Positions 47,592-58,132 of a stretch of DNA of 64,000 nt are shown here, piece after piece. A program made the position numbers and the translations under genes. The stretch is from Erwinia_E haradaeae_A (lineage in GTDB: Bacteria > Pseudomonadota > Gammaproteobacteria > Enterobacterales > Enterobacteriaceae): NCBI RefSeq assembly GCF_900698965.1, contig NZ_LR217725.1:310001-374000 (forward strand). The letters are read 5' to 3'. The stretch's first letter is position 1. Every line of letters begins with the position of its first letter. The notes below the pieces were generated by a model. The model was not told the origin of the DNA. It saw only the letters and a list, made by a program, of their open reading frames with translations, and did no database searches.

Positions 47592-48554
47592 ATGATCAAG
47601 CTTGGTGTGGTAATGGACCCAATTACTTCGATTGATTTTAAAAAAGACTCCAGCATAGCTATGCTCATAGAGGCGCAGCTTCGTGGGTATGCAGTGTATT
47701 ATATGGAAATGTCTGATTTGTATCTATATCAGGGCGAAGGGCGCGCTTACACACGATTAATTAATATCAATATACAAAATAATAATTCTCCTTTCTTTTC
47801 ATTAAAAAATGAACAAGATATAGCGCTGTCGAGCCTGGATGTAATACTCATGCGTAAAAATCCTCCATTAGATACTGAATTTTTATACTCTACTTACATT
47901 CTAGAGCGCGCTGAGGAGCAAGGGGTTCTGATTATTAATAAACCGCAGAGTTTACGCGATTGTAATGAAAAATTATTTACTTTATGGTTTTCTGATCTTG
48001 CACCAGAGACGCTAGTGACTAGAAATGCTACAAAAATTCGTGAATTCTGGCACAGACACCATGAAATAATAATTAAACCATTAGATGGAATGGGAGGTGT
48101 GTCAATTTTTCGTATTAAACAGAATGATTTAAATATGTCAGTAATTCTTGAAACTATGACTCGACATGGAAGTGTTTATTGTGTGTCGCAAGAATATTTA
48201 CCGTCAATTTCAGATGGTGATAAGCGCGTCCTAGTTATAGATGGCCAACCAGTACCGTATTGTTTAGCTCGTATACCTAAAGTAGGTGAAACACGCGGGA
48301 ATCTTGCAGCTGGTGGTTATGGCGAGGTACGCATGTTATCTGAAAGTGATATAAAAATAGTAAATCGTGTTTCCCCTATCTTACAACAGAAAGGTCTTAT
48401 TTTTGTCGGGTTAGATATTATAGGTAATAAATTAACTGAAATTAATGTAACGAGCCCAACTTGTATTTGTGAGATTGAGAGAACCGTACCAATATCAATT
48501 AGTGGATTATTGATGGATGTAATTGAACAACGTTTAACTAAATGCTTTTTATAG
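47592..48554 (+). CDS. gshB: Glutathione synthetase
   Basis: ATP-grasp ligase that joins gamma-glutamylcysteine and glycine. 320 residues (E. coli 315). Recognisable blocks are LGVVMDPI at the N terminus, VILMRKNPPLDTEF, NKPQSLRDCNEK, IIIKPLDGMGGVSIFR, and the ligase C-terminal GLIFVGLDIIGNKLTEINVTSPT. AGGAG at 47576-47580 is a little distant (11 bases). gshB-yqgE-ruvX keep E. coli order. Glutathione also serves the glutaredoxin encoded at 53.6 kb. Confidence 0.96.
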   Translation: MIKLGVVMDPITSIDFKKDSSIAMLIEAQLRGYAVYYMEMSDLYLYQGEGRAYTRLININIQNNNSPFFSLKNEQDIALSSLDVILMRKNPPLDTEFLYSTYILERAEEQGVLIINKPQSLRDCNEKLFTLWFSDLAPETLVTRNATKIREFWHRHHEIIIKPLDGMGGVSIFRIKQNDLNMSVILETMTRHGSVYCVSQEYLPSISDGDKRVLVIDGQPVPYCLARIPKVGETRGNLAAGGYGEVRMLSESDIKIVNRVSPILQQKGLIFVGLDIIGNKLTEINVTSPTCICEIERTVPISISGLLMDVIEQRLTKCFL

Positions 48555-48638
48555 TAGGGTATCACTCCCTATACATAGAGAGATTTCTTTTTATAATACC
48601 TGAAATAATAGGTATTTAATAGATGCAGAATATTTGGT

Positions 48639-49202
48639 ATGAATTTACAAAATCATTTCTTAATTGCTATGCCAACACTAAAAACTCCGTTATTTAAGCG
48701 GGCAGTGGTCTATATTTTTGAACATAACTCTGATGGAGCTATGGGATTGATTATTAACAAACCTATGGAGAATCTTATGGTTTCAGAGATGCTGCAAAAA
48801 TTAAAGATTACGCACTCTTCTAAAGTAGCGAAGATTAAGTTAAATAAACCAGTTTTTGCTGGAGGTCCATTAGCAGAAGATCGAGGTTTTATTTTACATT
48901 CAGCACAACGAACCTTTTCTTCTAGCATGCGCGTGTCAGATGATATAATAATGACTACATCGCGGGACGTTCTAGAAACTTTAGGTACAGATGAACAACC
49001 TGATGATATACTAGTTGCTCTAGGTTGTTGCGCTTGGGGGCAAGGTCCATTAGAGCAGGAGTTAATGGAAAACGCCTGGTTAACCACCACTGCAAATAGT
49101 AATGTGCTGTTTCGTACACCCATAGCATCACGATGGAACGCTGCGGCTAAAAATCTTGGCGTTGATATGTATCATATTGTGAGCCAGGCGGGTCATGCAT
49201 GA
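48639..49202 (+). CDS. yqgE: UPF0301 protein YqgE
   Basis: Conserved protein of unknown function, about 187 residues in enterics and 187 here. The family hallmarks are present: the N-terminal HFLIAMPTL, GAMGLIINKP, PVFAGGPLAEDRGFILH, and the C-terminal LGCCAWGQGPLEQELMENAW. It overlaps ruvX by four bases (ATGA), a pairing retained in many gammaproteobacteria, which hints at a functional link that is not established. Confidence 0.94.
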   Translation: MNLQNHFLIAMPTLKTPLFKRAVVYIFEHNSDGAMGLIINKPMENLMVSEMLQKLKITHSSKVAKIKLNKPVFAGGPLAEDRGFILHSAQRTFSSSMRVSDDIIMTTSRDVLETLGTDEQPDDILVALGCCAWGQGPLEQELMENAWLTTTANSNVLFRTPIASRWNAAAKNLGVDMYHIVSQAGHA

Positions 49203-49654
49203 CTTGTTATCAGACATTTTTATCATTTGACTTTGGTATGAAAAGCATTGGCGTTGCTACTGGTCAGAGTATCACTCGTACTGCATATCCGTTACAAGCG
49301 TTAAAAGCACAGTCTGGCGTACCTGATTGGAATCAGGTAGATTCTATTTTTTATGAGTGGCAGCCCACCCATATTGTGGTAGGTTTACCGCTTAATATGG
49401 ATGGCAGTGAGCAGCCTTTTACAAAAAAAACATCTTTTTTTGCACAGTGTATCAATACACGCTATAGCATCACGGTTTATTTACATGATGAGCGCTTAAG
49501 CACGATTGCAGCTCGGGCGGAAATATTTAAACGAAGAGGGTCTGCCGCTTTACTCCAAAAAGATTGTGTTGATGCACTGTCTGCTGCAATTATTTTAGAA
49601 AGTTGGTTAGAGAATTCGTATTATCAGATGCAAAAAATCAGTGAGAGCAGTTAG
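49199..49654 (+). CDS. ruvX: RuvX / YqgF, RNase H-fold nuclease
   Basis: Holliday-junction-resolvase-like protein now implicated in processing the 5' end of pre-16S rRNA. Catalytic-type acidic residues are visible: Asp11 (LSFDFGMKSIGVA) and Asp125 (KDCVDALSA), with VVGLPLNMDGSEQP and LHDERLST between. 151 residues against about 138 in E. coli, with a small C-terminal extension. Its ATG overlaps the yqgE stop. Confidence 0.93.
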   Translation: MTCYQTFLSFDFGMKSIGVATGQSITRTAYPLQALKAQSGVPDWNQVDSIFYEWQPTHIVVGLPLNMDGSEQPFTKKTSFFAQCINTRYSITVYLHDERLSTIAARAEIFKRRGSAALLQKDCVDALSAAIILESWLENSYYQMQKISESS

Positions 49655-49704
49655 AGTTATTGGTGAGATTTTTTTAGACCAATTAGAGCTTCTCTGCTAC
49701 CACC

Positions 49705-49772
49705 TTGTGTATGATTTTGCTATTTTATGCACTCTGTTTTGTGTATGATTGTTCTATTTTATGTAGAGCTTC
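49705..49772. repeat. 34-bp imperfect duplication at the htpX 3' end
   Basis: The segment beginning ttgtgtatgatt at 49705 is repeated from 49739 with a period of 34 bp and a few differences. The copies straddle the htpX stop codon (49725-49727), so one copy encodes most of the C-terminal residues that HtpX has beyond its E. coli counterpart. Confidence 0.75.
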
Positions 49773-50624
49773 AATGCGTTTGTCGAGCGGTGGATGTGAC
49801 ATAAAAAGTTCACCAATCGATTTCGATTTGCCATTAATACAAAACGCCATCATATTTCCGGGTTCTTCTGGTTCATAACTAGTTTTTAAACGCTGTAATG
49901 CAGCAATCATTTTTGAACATCCAACTAAACGAGCTGCGCCGGCATCAGCATAGAACTCACGATGACGGGAGAACCACATGGTGATGATACTAGCTAGTAA
50001 ACCAAAGATAAACTCAAGTACTGTAGAGACAATCACATAAACCATGGGATGGCCATTATTTTTCTCTTCTTCATTATCATCTGAGCCAGAGGTAAAACCT
50101 GATACCAGTTGAGCTATGATTCGCGATATAAAAATCACAAAAGTATTTACAACCCCTTGAAGTAAGGTCATAGTGACCATGTCACCATTAGCAATATGGC
50201 TAATTTCATGTGCCAAAACCGCTTCAGATTCATCACGGCTCATATTTTGCAGTAAACCAGTGGATACTGCAACTAATGAAGCATTACGACGTGCACCAGT
50301 GGCAAAGGCATTAATGTCTAGCGCATGATAGATAGCAATTTGTGGTGTGGCGATACCCACTCTTTTTGATTGTAGGGTGATAGTCTCTACTAGCCAACGC
50401 TCAGTGTCATTACGTGCCTGTTGAATTACTTCGCCGCCAACAGAACGTAATGCCATCCATTTGGACATGAGTAATGAAACCAGAGCGCCACCAAAACCAA
50501 AAAGTCCGGACATAATTATAAGACCAGTCAAACTGCTTGACCTGATACCTGTTAAGCTCAAAATAAATCCAAACACTACCATGACAGCAAGGTTAGTTAG
50601 GAGAAATAGCGCAATACGTACCAT
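49725..50624 (-). CDS. htpX: Membrane zinc protease HtpX
   Basis: Inner-membrane M48 metalloprotease for quality control of damaged membrane proteins. From the ATG at 50624 (AAGGAG ten bases upstream) the Zn motif HEISH has His139, Glu140 and His143, as in E. coli; I reject the TTG at 50633, which abuts the ribosome binding site. Two N-terminal membrane segments and two more around residues 150-210 are seen. 299 residues against 293: the extra tail overlaps a 34-bp duplication at the gene end. Confidence 0.95.
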   Translation of the reverse strand: MVRIALFLLTNLAVMVVFGFILSLTGIRSSSLTGLIIMSGLFGFGGALVSLLMSKWMALRSVGGEVIQQARNDTERWLVETITLQSKRVGIATPQIAIYHALDINAFATGARRNASLVAVSTGLLQNMSRDESEAVLAHEISHIANGDMVTMTLLQGVVNTFVIFISRIIAQLVSGFTSGSDDNEEEKNNGHPMVYVIVSTVLEFIFGLLASIITMWFSRHREFYADAGAARLVGCSKMIAALQRLKTSYEPEEPGNMMAFCINGKSKSIGELFMSHPPLDKRIEALHKIEQSYTKQSA

Positions 50625-53596
50625 AACAATCAATCTCCTTAGTTAGTGATATATTATATGTTTTCTATATTTATAAGCTAGTATAGGCTAAAACTTCGAT
50701 ACCCATAACACTAATCTTCTGATATCTTGTTTTGTTGAATATTATTTGTAATATCTTGAACGAGTGTGTGGATTATACATCTAATTATTATTAGATGAAA
50801 GAGATAGCAGAAGTTAGTTCACAAAATTTCATGCATAATACGTAGAGAATTCTACGACTCTATTGATTGCATAGCGCTACTATATTAATAAGCTCCGTGT
50901 ACACTCTGGTACAAGAGTATTAGTGTAGTATGGACAATTTATTTCTTTGTCAATTACTCTAGTTACGCAAGAGTGGCTTTTTCTAAAATATCATAAAGTG
51001 CGTAGCAAGTGTTTATGAGATGATAAGCATCATCGATAAGATAGCATCGACATTAGATATCATCAACATATTAGCCTGAGATATTTTATCATAAACTACA
51101 ATTGATATGCATATTTCTCTTATGTATGGCTTTCTCTTAATATGGCGATTGTATGGCGATGCATGGATAGATTTATCTTTATATAAAAGTATCTCTTATA
51201 TTGTAATATTTTTACAGATTGTAGTGATCTACGATTTTAAAGTAATTCTCAGTTTACTCATGATTATATCGATTTATGTATGTATCAAGTATTTACCATA
51301 GAGACAAACTTAGCGATTATTTTTCTTTCGGAACATTAGTTGTAGTATAAAATGCTAGCATGGACATTGTATGACAATTTATTCGATAATGTAGTTAGAG
51401 TGACTCCTGTCTTATAATGTATTAACATAAGATAGTTAATCATGCAAAAATAATAGGATCTAAGTTCTTTTTATTAACGCGCAATATAATGTATCATTAA
51501 TTAGTTCATCGAATGCAATGCATATACGCATACGTTTAGAGAGTAAATATACATTTACACAGTAAATATATATGATTTTATAATCAGTTCAGATATGTAT
51601 TATTAATATATATAATTATATATTATGTATATAATACATCTTATTACTGTAGATATTACTTAGCAATATAACATGTAATATATTTCGTATATGGTATATG
51701 GATTAGAGTAGTTTTAGAATAATATTGGTAGATTATGTGTGTATAGGTCCGTTACTAATTGTGGATGTCTTATAATTGTTTTATATATTTAATGATCTTT
51801 TTTCGTAATATCTTTCTTTATTTATTTTGTGTAAATTTTGATTCATGATATAACATTTCAATAGGCATTAAGTCAAAAATTCAATAATTATTCAATAGAT
51901 CATCGTAATTTTATTTATTTATTTATTTATTTATACTGATGTATTGATAACATCTTGTTTTATATTTTAATATAAATGTATATTTTTGATACCAAAATGC
52001 CAATGATGTTGCATTTCTAGAATTAAACTTTAACTATTTATTTTATATTTTTATAATACAATTATCTATTGCTCAGTACTAATGAAATCACAATTGTTTT
52101 GAGTTTATATTTAAAATATTTTGAAAATAAATAGTTTCTACGTATATTTTATATTATGTCTTCATGTACTTATTTATACTAAGTATTCAGGTTATATACT
52201 AGAATAGAGAATATAGATACTGTATATCTAATATAGATTTATTAGTTTTGTAATAATTACTTCATAGTGATTTTTAAAGTGATTTTTCAAAAAGTTTTGC
52301 GTTTAATATCAGTTCTGTGAATGATGTATATGATGTAGGAATTTCCATGATGTTAATCATCATTTTTATTATTTAATTCATCAATCTTAATAAAGAGTTC
52401 AACTTTTAGTGAATCAGCGCTCTAAACTCATTCATTAATTGACTTAAATATTGTAGCAATTGAATATCAGTAATTAACTCATATGTTAGCTTAACATTTA
52501 ATCCCTAAAGACTCATTGATTTTATACGTATCAATAAAAATTGATAGTTATTGCACATACTAGAAATGATATGAGGCCTGTCTAAACACTAAGAGTATTT
52601 TTTGCTGGTATCTTAATTAAGATAAGTGCTTATTTTATAACATGATTCATTTTGAATATAGACTTTTTGGTACGGACTTCAATAATGTTTTATAATAATA
52701 TACAATATTTATAAAAAGCGCTACTAGTGCTCATACCATAGATACAGTAATCATCGATATATTGAATTACGGATATATCTTAATAGTAGTATACCAGTTG
52801 CTCATATAATGATAACTAAAGTTTTCATTAATATAATGCGCGAGAGAATTGGCATGTGTATCGAGACATTAGATTAGAGTAGTATCGTATAAATATTGAT
52901 GGTGGTTACGCAGATACAGAAAATGACATTAAAGTACAAGTAATGAGCATAGTACTTTTAGACTATCTATTGCTCATGCTGCGTAAGTATTAATTGTACT
53001 AAAACTAAAATGATTGCCTTCTGCTGAGTAATATTAATATTTTACCTATTTAATCTGTAAAGATGTTCTTCGCATCATAATCAACAGATACAATACATGT
53101 ATAAAATTTTGCATTTTTTTGCATGTTTCCTATCCTGTTTTTTATTTAGTTGAATATGAATCAGCATAAAATTGTATGCAAGTATGTGCAGCGTCTTCTA
53201 ATCAGATGATCAAAGGTTTATATGTATCTTACGATACTATATAGAGTATAGAGTATAGATGAAATATTGAATATAAAGCCGATCTTGTTCTTTACTATTG
53301 GTAAATCAAAAAACATCTCATATGTATGAGGTTTATGTTTTTAGCGGTAGATGTGTGTAATAATAAGAATTGATAGCACTTGAAGTGGTCTATAATATAT
53401 CTGCCATGTCGTGTTTCTATAAGTAGTAATAATATCTCGATACTGGATAATATTATTGTGTTATTTTGATAGACTTTCATTAAAGTATGATGATCTCCAT
53501 CACTATAAGCATTTTATATCTAATGAAATTTGTCATATATATAGTAAGATAATTTTTATACAAAATCTGCTCTGATTGTCAAATGCGAAATATACT
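50625..53596. other. Longest empty stretch, about 3 kb
   Basis: 2972 bases of very AT-rich DNA with no gene I can support. Open frames at 51107-51301 and 53295-53480 lack motifs. It contains an AT-only imperfect inverted repeat around 51597-51637 and a tttattta-type simple run near 51912-51934. Room for about three lost genes; none is recognisable. Confidence 0.6.
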
Positions 53597-54232
53597 CTAA
53601 GAAAGTAGAGGTATTTTTGCTTTTCTGCTCATATTATTACGATAATTAGCAACTTGTACCGGATACTTGACTTCTATTACAAGCGATAATAGATACAGTA
53701 GAGGGAATAAATTAATATCATCGATAGACAATTGACCGTTCACTGCATCAGGCTGAACGATAAGCATCGCGAGCTGCTGTAAATCGTTATTCAGACTCGT
53801 GATTAATGTTGGAAAATCTTTAGTCAGGTCCTTGAAATTGCCATAAGATTTTTCCTTTTTTACCTTAAAATAAGTACGTGCTTGGGAGGTATATAATTCA
53901 ATAAATGGTGCTTTTGCTATGTATGGTATAAGTAAACGGTATATGTATTTATTCACATGATTTAACCAGTAATTTACCATAGGAGACGCTTTGCCTACCA
54001 GAATAGGGATTTGGTCTAAAGCGTCAACGTATTCAATGATATCAAGACTTTCTGCCATATAGCGTCCATCTTGTCTCATCAAAATTGGTAACATTTTTTT
54101 ATTAATCATTTTCTTTGGTGTTACTTCATCATCATTCATTAGCACAACAAGATCAACAGAGATATTTTTAAAACCAAAAATCATACGTGTTTTGATACAA
54201 AATGGACAATGAGCATATATATATAACTTCAT
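53597..54232 (-). CDS. grxB: Glutaredoxin 2
   Basis: GST-like glutaredoxin that reduces disulfides with glutathione. 211 residues (E. coli 215). An N-terminal thioredoxin fold has the active site Cys9-Pro-Phe-Cys12 (E. coli CPYC), MLPILMRQDGRYMAESLDIIEYVD follows the cis-Pro region, and the C-terminal all-helical domain keeps NAVNGQLSIDDINLFPLL. It is isolated but has its cosubstrate made by GshB, also present here. Confidence 0.94.
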   Translation of the reverse strand: MKLYIYAHCPFCIKTRMIFGFKNISVDLVVLMNDDEVTPKKMINKKMLPILMRQDGRYMAESLDIIEYVDALDQIPILVGKASPMVNYWLNHVNKYIYRLLIPYIAKAPFIELYTSQARTYFKVKKEKSYGNFKDLTKDFPTLITSLNNDLQQLAMLIVQPDAVNGQLSIDDINLFPLLYLLSLVIEVKYPVQVANYRNNMSRKAKIPLLS

Positions 54233-54470
54233 ATTTTTATTGTACTCTATATAAATATGGATAGATGGTATCTATCCATATTTGATGAATAATCATTGAG
54301 TTGCAGGAAATCTAACAACTAGAGGATATGTAGCTTGAATGAAGATAATAGAATTATGATCTTTTTATCAGAAATAATTTCAGGAGAACATTATGTAGTT
54401 CTATATTTTCTTGAAAAATAGAATAATGTCAAAATTTAAAGAATCTACATTGTTTGACTTGGTAACTTTA

Positions 54471-54992
54471 TTATGATATCTTTAGATTAAGTTCATGACA
54501 AATTTGTTCTACCCACCGATTGACCCGATCATTAGTAAGTTCCGGTTGTCTATCTTCATCAATTGCAAGACCGAGAAAATGAGTTTCATCTGCCATCCCC
54601 TTTGATGCCTCAAAGGTATAACCTTGAGAAGGCCATTGGCCTATGATTACTGCAGATTTTAACACAATTATATCCCTTATAGCTCCCATTGCATCGCAGA
54701 AATAATCAGAATAATCTGCCTGATCACCACAGCCAAACAGTGCCACTGATTTACCTGAAAAGTTTATTTCTGATAGAGTAGGAAAAAAATCATCCCAATC
54801 ACATTGAGCTTCACCATAGTACCATGTGGGAATACCTAGTAGTAGGATATTGAAGCTTTCAAGATCTTGTTTACTGCTATTAGCGATATCAAACAGTGCT
54901 GCAATGTTATGACCAAGCTTATTCTGGATCATTTTGGCAATTTTTTCAGTGTTACCTGTATCGCTACCAAAGAAAATACCGATAAGTGCCAT
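54471..54992 (-). CDS. fldA: Flavodoxin 1
   Basis: FMN electron carrier that serves, for example, IspG/IspH of the MEP pathway and biotin and methionine synthesis. 173 residues (E. coli 176). The FMN phosphate loop is SDTGNT (10-15), and the flavin-stacking regions are LGIPTWYYGEAQCDWDDF and LFGCGDQADYSDYFCDAMG. GAGG lies 11 bases before the ATG. Retention fits with dxr and a working isoprenoid pathway. The usual neighbour fur is not present. Confidence 0.95.
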   Translation of the reverse strand: MALIGIFFGSDTGNTEKIAKMIQNKLGHNIAALFDIANSSKQDLESFNILLLGIPTWYYGEAQCDWDDFFPTLSEINFSGKSVALFGCGDQADYSDYFCDAMGAIRDIIVLKSAVIIGQWPSQGYTFEASKGMADETHFLGLAIDEDRQPELTNDRVNRWVEQICHELNLKIS

Positions 54993-55282
54993 AGGTGTAG
55001 TAACCTCTAAAACTCTGTATTTTGTAGTTCAAAACCTACGAAAAAAGTAATAAATCATCTTACTCTTAATTGTCATATAGCAATGATCTTATGATCATAC
55101 GCTAGAGTAGATCACAACGCTTCAGTATTGGGTATACGTGATTAGTATAGACTGCATTAATGTTTTATAGATGATATCTGTCAATAGATATTTTAGTTAT
55201 TAGAGCATAAGTGTATTTTAAGTGCTATCTTTTTTGATAGCAGAACTGTGCATAAAACTAATTAATCATAGACTTATATTAT

Positions 55283-55501
55283 TTATCGACTACGAAAAAT
55301 GATTCGGCCCTTGCTTAAGTCGTAAGGGGTGATTTCTACTGTGACTTTGTCACCCGTTAAAATGCGAATATAATTCTTTCGCATTTTTCCAGATATATGT
55401 GCTATGACTGTATGACCATTATCTAATTCAATGCGGAATGTTGTATTGGGTAATGTTTCTAGTACTGTTCCCTGCATCTCAATATTATCTTCTTTAGCCA
55501 T
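55283..55501 (-). CDS. infA: Translation initiation factor IF-1
   Basis: OB-fold protein that occupies the ribosomal A site during initiation; essential. 72 residues, as in E. coli, with MAKEDNIEMQGTVLETLPNT and DKVTVEITPYDLSKGRI. AGAGGA at 55507-55512 supports the start. In E. coli it lies near serW; here the tRNA-Ser(GGA) is 20 kb away. Confidence 0.96.
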   Translation of the reverse strand: MAKEDNIEMQGTVLETLPNTTFRIELDNGHTVIAHISGKMRKNYIRILTGDKVTVEITPYDLSKGRIIFRSR

Positions 55502-57064
55502 GAAATCCTCTGGTTCAACGTTTTGCCTCTCTGGTAAGAGAATTTTTAACTTGATTCATTCACATGAATGCAGATACTGTGCCTATTTTAGATATCACTT
55601 CTCAAAAAGCGAAAGATCGATAAATTTGTAATCGCTTAGCGAGACAATATATATAACTGACTTAGACTTTATTAAATATATAATATATCTTGTCACTGAA
55701 AGTGTTTTAAAGATTTTTTCAGGTTACTGTGTGTGTCGATCTAGGCGATGTTTTAGCTAAATACCCTATATTAAACTATCTTTTACAGTTTTAAAATAAT
55801 TATTGAATAATAATATCAGAATTTGTGAAATTTGTCAGTAATTTTTTATATAATTTATATTATAATACACCTAAGATATTAATAAAATATTCATGTGCTA
55901 GAATAAACTACTATGCGTATTATGGTTTGATATGATTAATCATATTTGTGTATGAATTATGTAAAACGTTAATATGCTAAAAATTTTTTCTGATTGATGT
56001 TTCTCGTAAAGTGACTGATAGTCCTGATGTATTGTCTAAATTATCACTATCTATGTAATTTATACAGATTGATATATATTCAAGATAAATAAACTAAAGA
56101 GAGCATATTTATTAGGTATTATTTAAGTAATTCATCGATAGCAATGTTCTTATTTCTGAAATTGATTTTCAAAAAGATCTTAGTAATCTCACTATAGCAA
56201 TAGTATCTACATTAGTCTATAGAGCTGTACAATAAAAGTGATATTTTAAATTGTTTAATACGTATCGATAGTTATTATAGTTTGAATGTAACTTAATTCT
56301 AACAAGGTGTTGTTAATTATTTCAATATTACTAATGATATATTATCAGTTATATTTGACAATAAGATCTATAATATTACAATGCTCATTGTTTTAATCAA
56401 TTTATTCTAACTAAGAATACAACTGAGTTTATATTGTCAGTTATCTATATTATCTATGAATTGATAGTAATCAAAGATTAACCCAAATCTATAGAGAAAC
56501 TCATGATGGTATGTGAAGTATTTTTTACATATCAAACAGTTAGTAACGTATTAGCACTAAAGTTAAATGTAACTATTGATATTTGATACAAAATCTTACT
56601 AATATACTATTATACTATAATATACTAATATACTAATATACTAATATACTAATATACTAATATACTAATATAGTAATATAAATATAATATTATTATGTAA
56701 TATATACAGATTATATATGCATCTACTTGATCTTGACAGAATTTTTCTGAGTCCTGATGATAGTGTATAAATGTATAATACAATGTATGTATAGAAAAAT
56801 TTAACACCTAATATTATTACTCTATGATGAGTAAAATTATTTATTGATTACGCCTAACAAGTAATACTGATATACACAGCAAAGAGTGTTTAGATTAGCA
56901 TTACTTAATATATTGTATAATCATTGATTTTTTATGTGAAATTTAAGCGTTATTATCTCGGTTCATATACTATATGCATGTAGTAGTTAGTAGTCTAATC
57001 TGACTATTCTTCAGTAGAGCTTTCTAGAATACCGGATGGTTAATCAGAAAGCGCATATACAGTC
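55502..57064. other. Non-coding stretch hemE-infA
   Basis: 1.56 kb of very AT-rich DNA with no gene. In E. coli aat lies upstream of infA and nfi downstream of hemE; neither can be recognised here. It contains the 8-bp tandem array at 56598-56679. Confidence 0.6.
56598..56679. repeat. Tandem array of an 8-mer
   Basis: Six perfect copies of actaatat fill 56624-56671, followed by agtaatat; on the left three units (actaatat, actattat, actataat) and a 2-base offset precede them. The period is 8 bp, as in the arrays at 25.2 and 29.8 kb, but the sequence differs. Confidence 0.93.
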
Positions 57065-58132
57065 TCATCGCAGATGATACACCCTCGAAAGTTTGTGCAC
57101 GGCTTCAACTAGCTCATTGGCATTCTCTGGTAAAACATCAGGATAAATTCCGTGACCCAGGTTAAAAATATGCCCGCTACCATGGCCATAATCTGCAAGT
57201 ATTGTGGACACTTCTGCTCTAATACGAGAAGGAGAGGCGTATAATATTGATGGGTCCATATTACCCTGAATAGCTACTTTGTTACCGACACGCCGTCTAG
57301 CATCAGCAATGTCTGTAGTCCAGTCTATGCCAAGTGCGTCACATCCTATATCAGCCATTGCTTCAAGCCACTGCCCTCCGCCTTTTGTAAATAATGTCAC
57401 TGGTACGCGCTGCCAGTCATGTTCATGAAATAAACCGTCGATAATCTTATGTATATATTGGAGTGAAAATTCTTGATAACCACGGCCTGTTAGGATACCA
57501 CCCCATGTATCAAAGATCATAATGGACTGAGCCCCAGCAAGTATTTGCGCATTCAGATATAATATAACGCTATCTGCTAACTTATTCAGCATCAAGTGAA
57601 GAGTATTTGGGTCTGTATACATCATTTTTTTTAATTTAGTACAGATTTTGCTAGCACCCCCTTCAACCATGTAAGTTGCTAAAGTCCATGGACTACCAGA
57701 AAATCCAACTACTGGTACCTGTCCGTCTAAGCTTTTACGAATAGCCCGTACTGTATTCATAACATAACCAAGTTGTTGCTCCGGATCAGGAATCGATAAT
57801 TTTTCAACGTCAGCACGACAAGTGATAGGGTAATCAAAATGCGGGCCATCCCCATCTGAAAAAGAGAGCCCTAGACCCATAGCATCAGGAATAGTAAGAA
57901 TATCAGAGAATAGAATTGCTGCATCTAGAGCATAGCGTCGTAATGGTTGTAGCGTTACTTCGCAAGCTAACTCCGGGTTTTTACATAACAACATAAAACT
58001 TCCTGCAATGGCACGAGTTGCTTTATATTCTGGTAAATAACGTCCAGCTTGACGCATCATCCATATAGGAGTGCTATCCACGGGTTTACGCAATAACGCA
58101 CGTAGGTAACGATCGTTCTTGAGTTTATTCAT
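57065..58132 (-). CDS. hemE: Uroporphyrinogen decarboxylase
   Basis: Removes the four acetate carboxyls of uroporphyrinogen III to give coproporphyrinogen III in haem synthesis. 355 residues (E. coli 354). Substrate-binding Arg27 and Arg31 (MMRQAGRYLPEY) and the catalytic Asp77 (LFSDILTIPDAMGL) are present, with GFSGSPWTLATYMVEG and FNLGHGIYPDVLPEN near the C terminus. No other haem gene is in the window. Confidence 0.96.
   Translation of the reverse strand: MNKLKNDRYLRALLRKPVDSTPIWMMRQAGRYLPEYKATRAIAGSFMLLCKNPELACEVTLQPLRRYALDAAILFSDILTIPDAMGLGLSFSDGDGPHFDYPITCRADVEKLSIPDPEQQLGYVMNTVRAIRKSLDGQVPVVGFSGSPWTLATYMVEGGASKICTKLKKMMYTDPNTLHLMLNKLADSVILYLNAQILAGAQSIMIFDTWGGILTGRGYQEFSLQYIHKIIDGLFHEHDWQRVPVTLFTKGGGQWLEAMADIGCDALGIDWTTDIADARRRVGNKVAIQGNMDPSILYASPSRIRAEVSTILADYGHGSGHIFNLGHGIYPDVLPENANELVEAVHKLSRVYHLR

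Noticed and set aside
51107..51301. A 64-codon hydrophobic frame, a possible small membrane protein
   Set aside because: AT-rich codons give Ile/Leu/Phe/Tyr-rich products by chance; no ribosome binding site and no conserved neighbour.
53295..53480. A 61-codon minus-strand frame near grxB
   Set aside because: No motif or start signal; chance frame.
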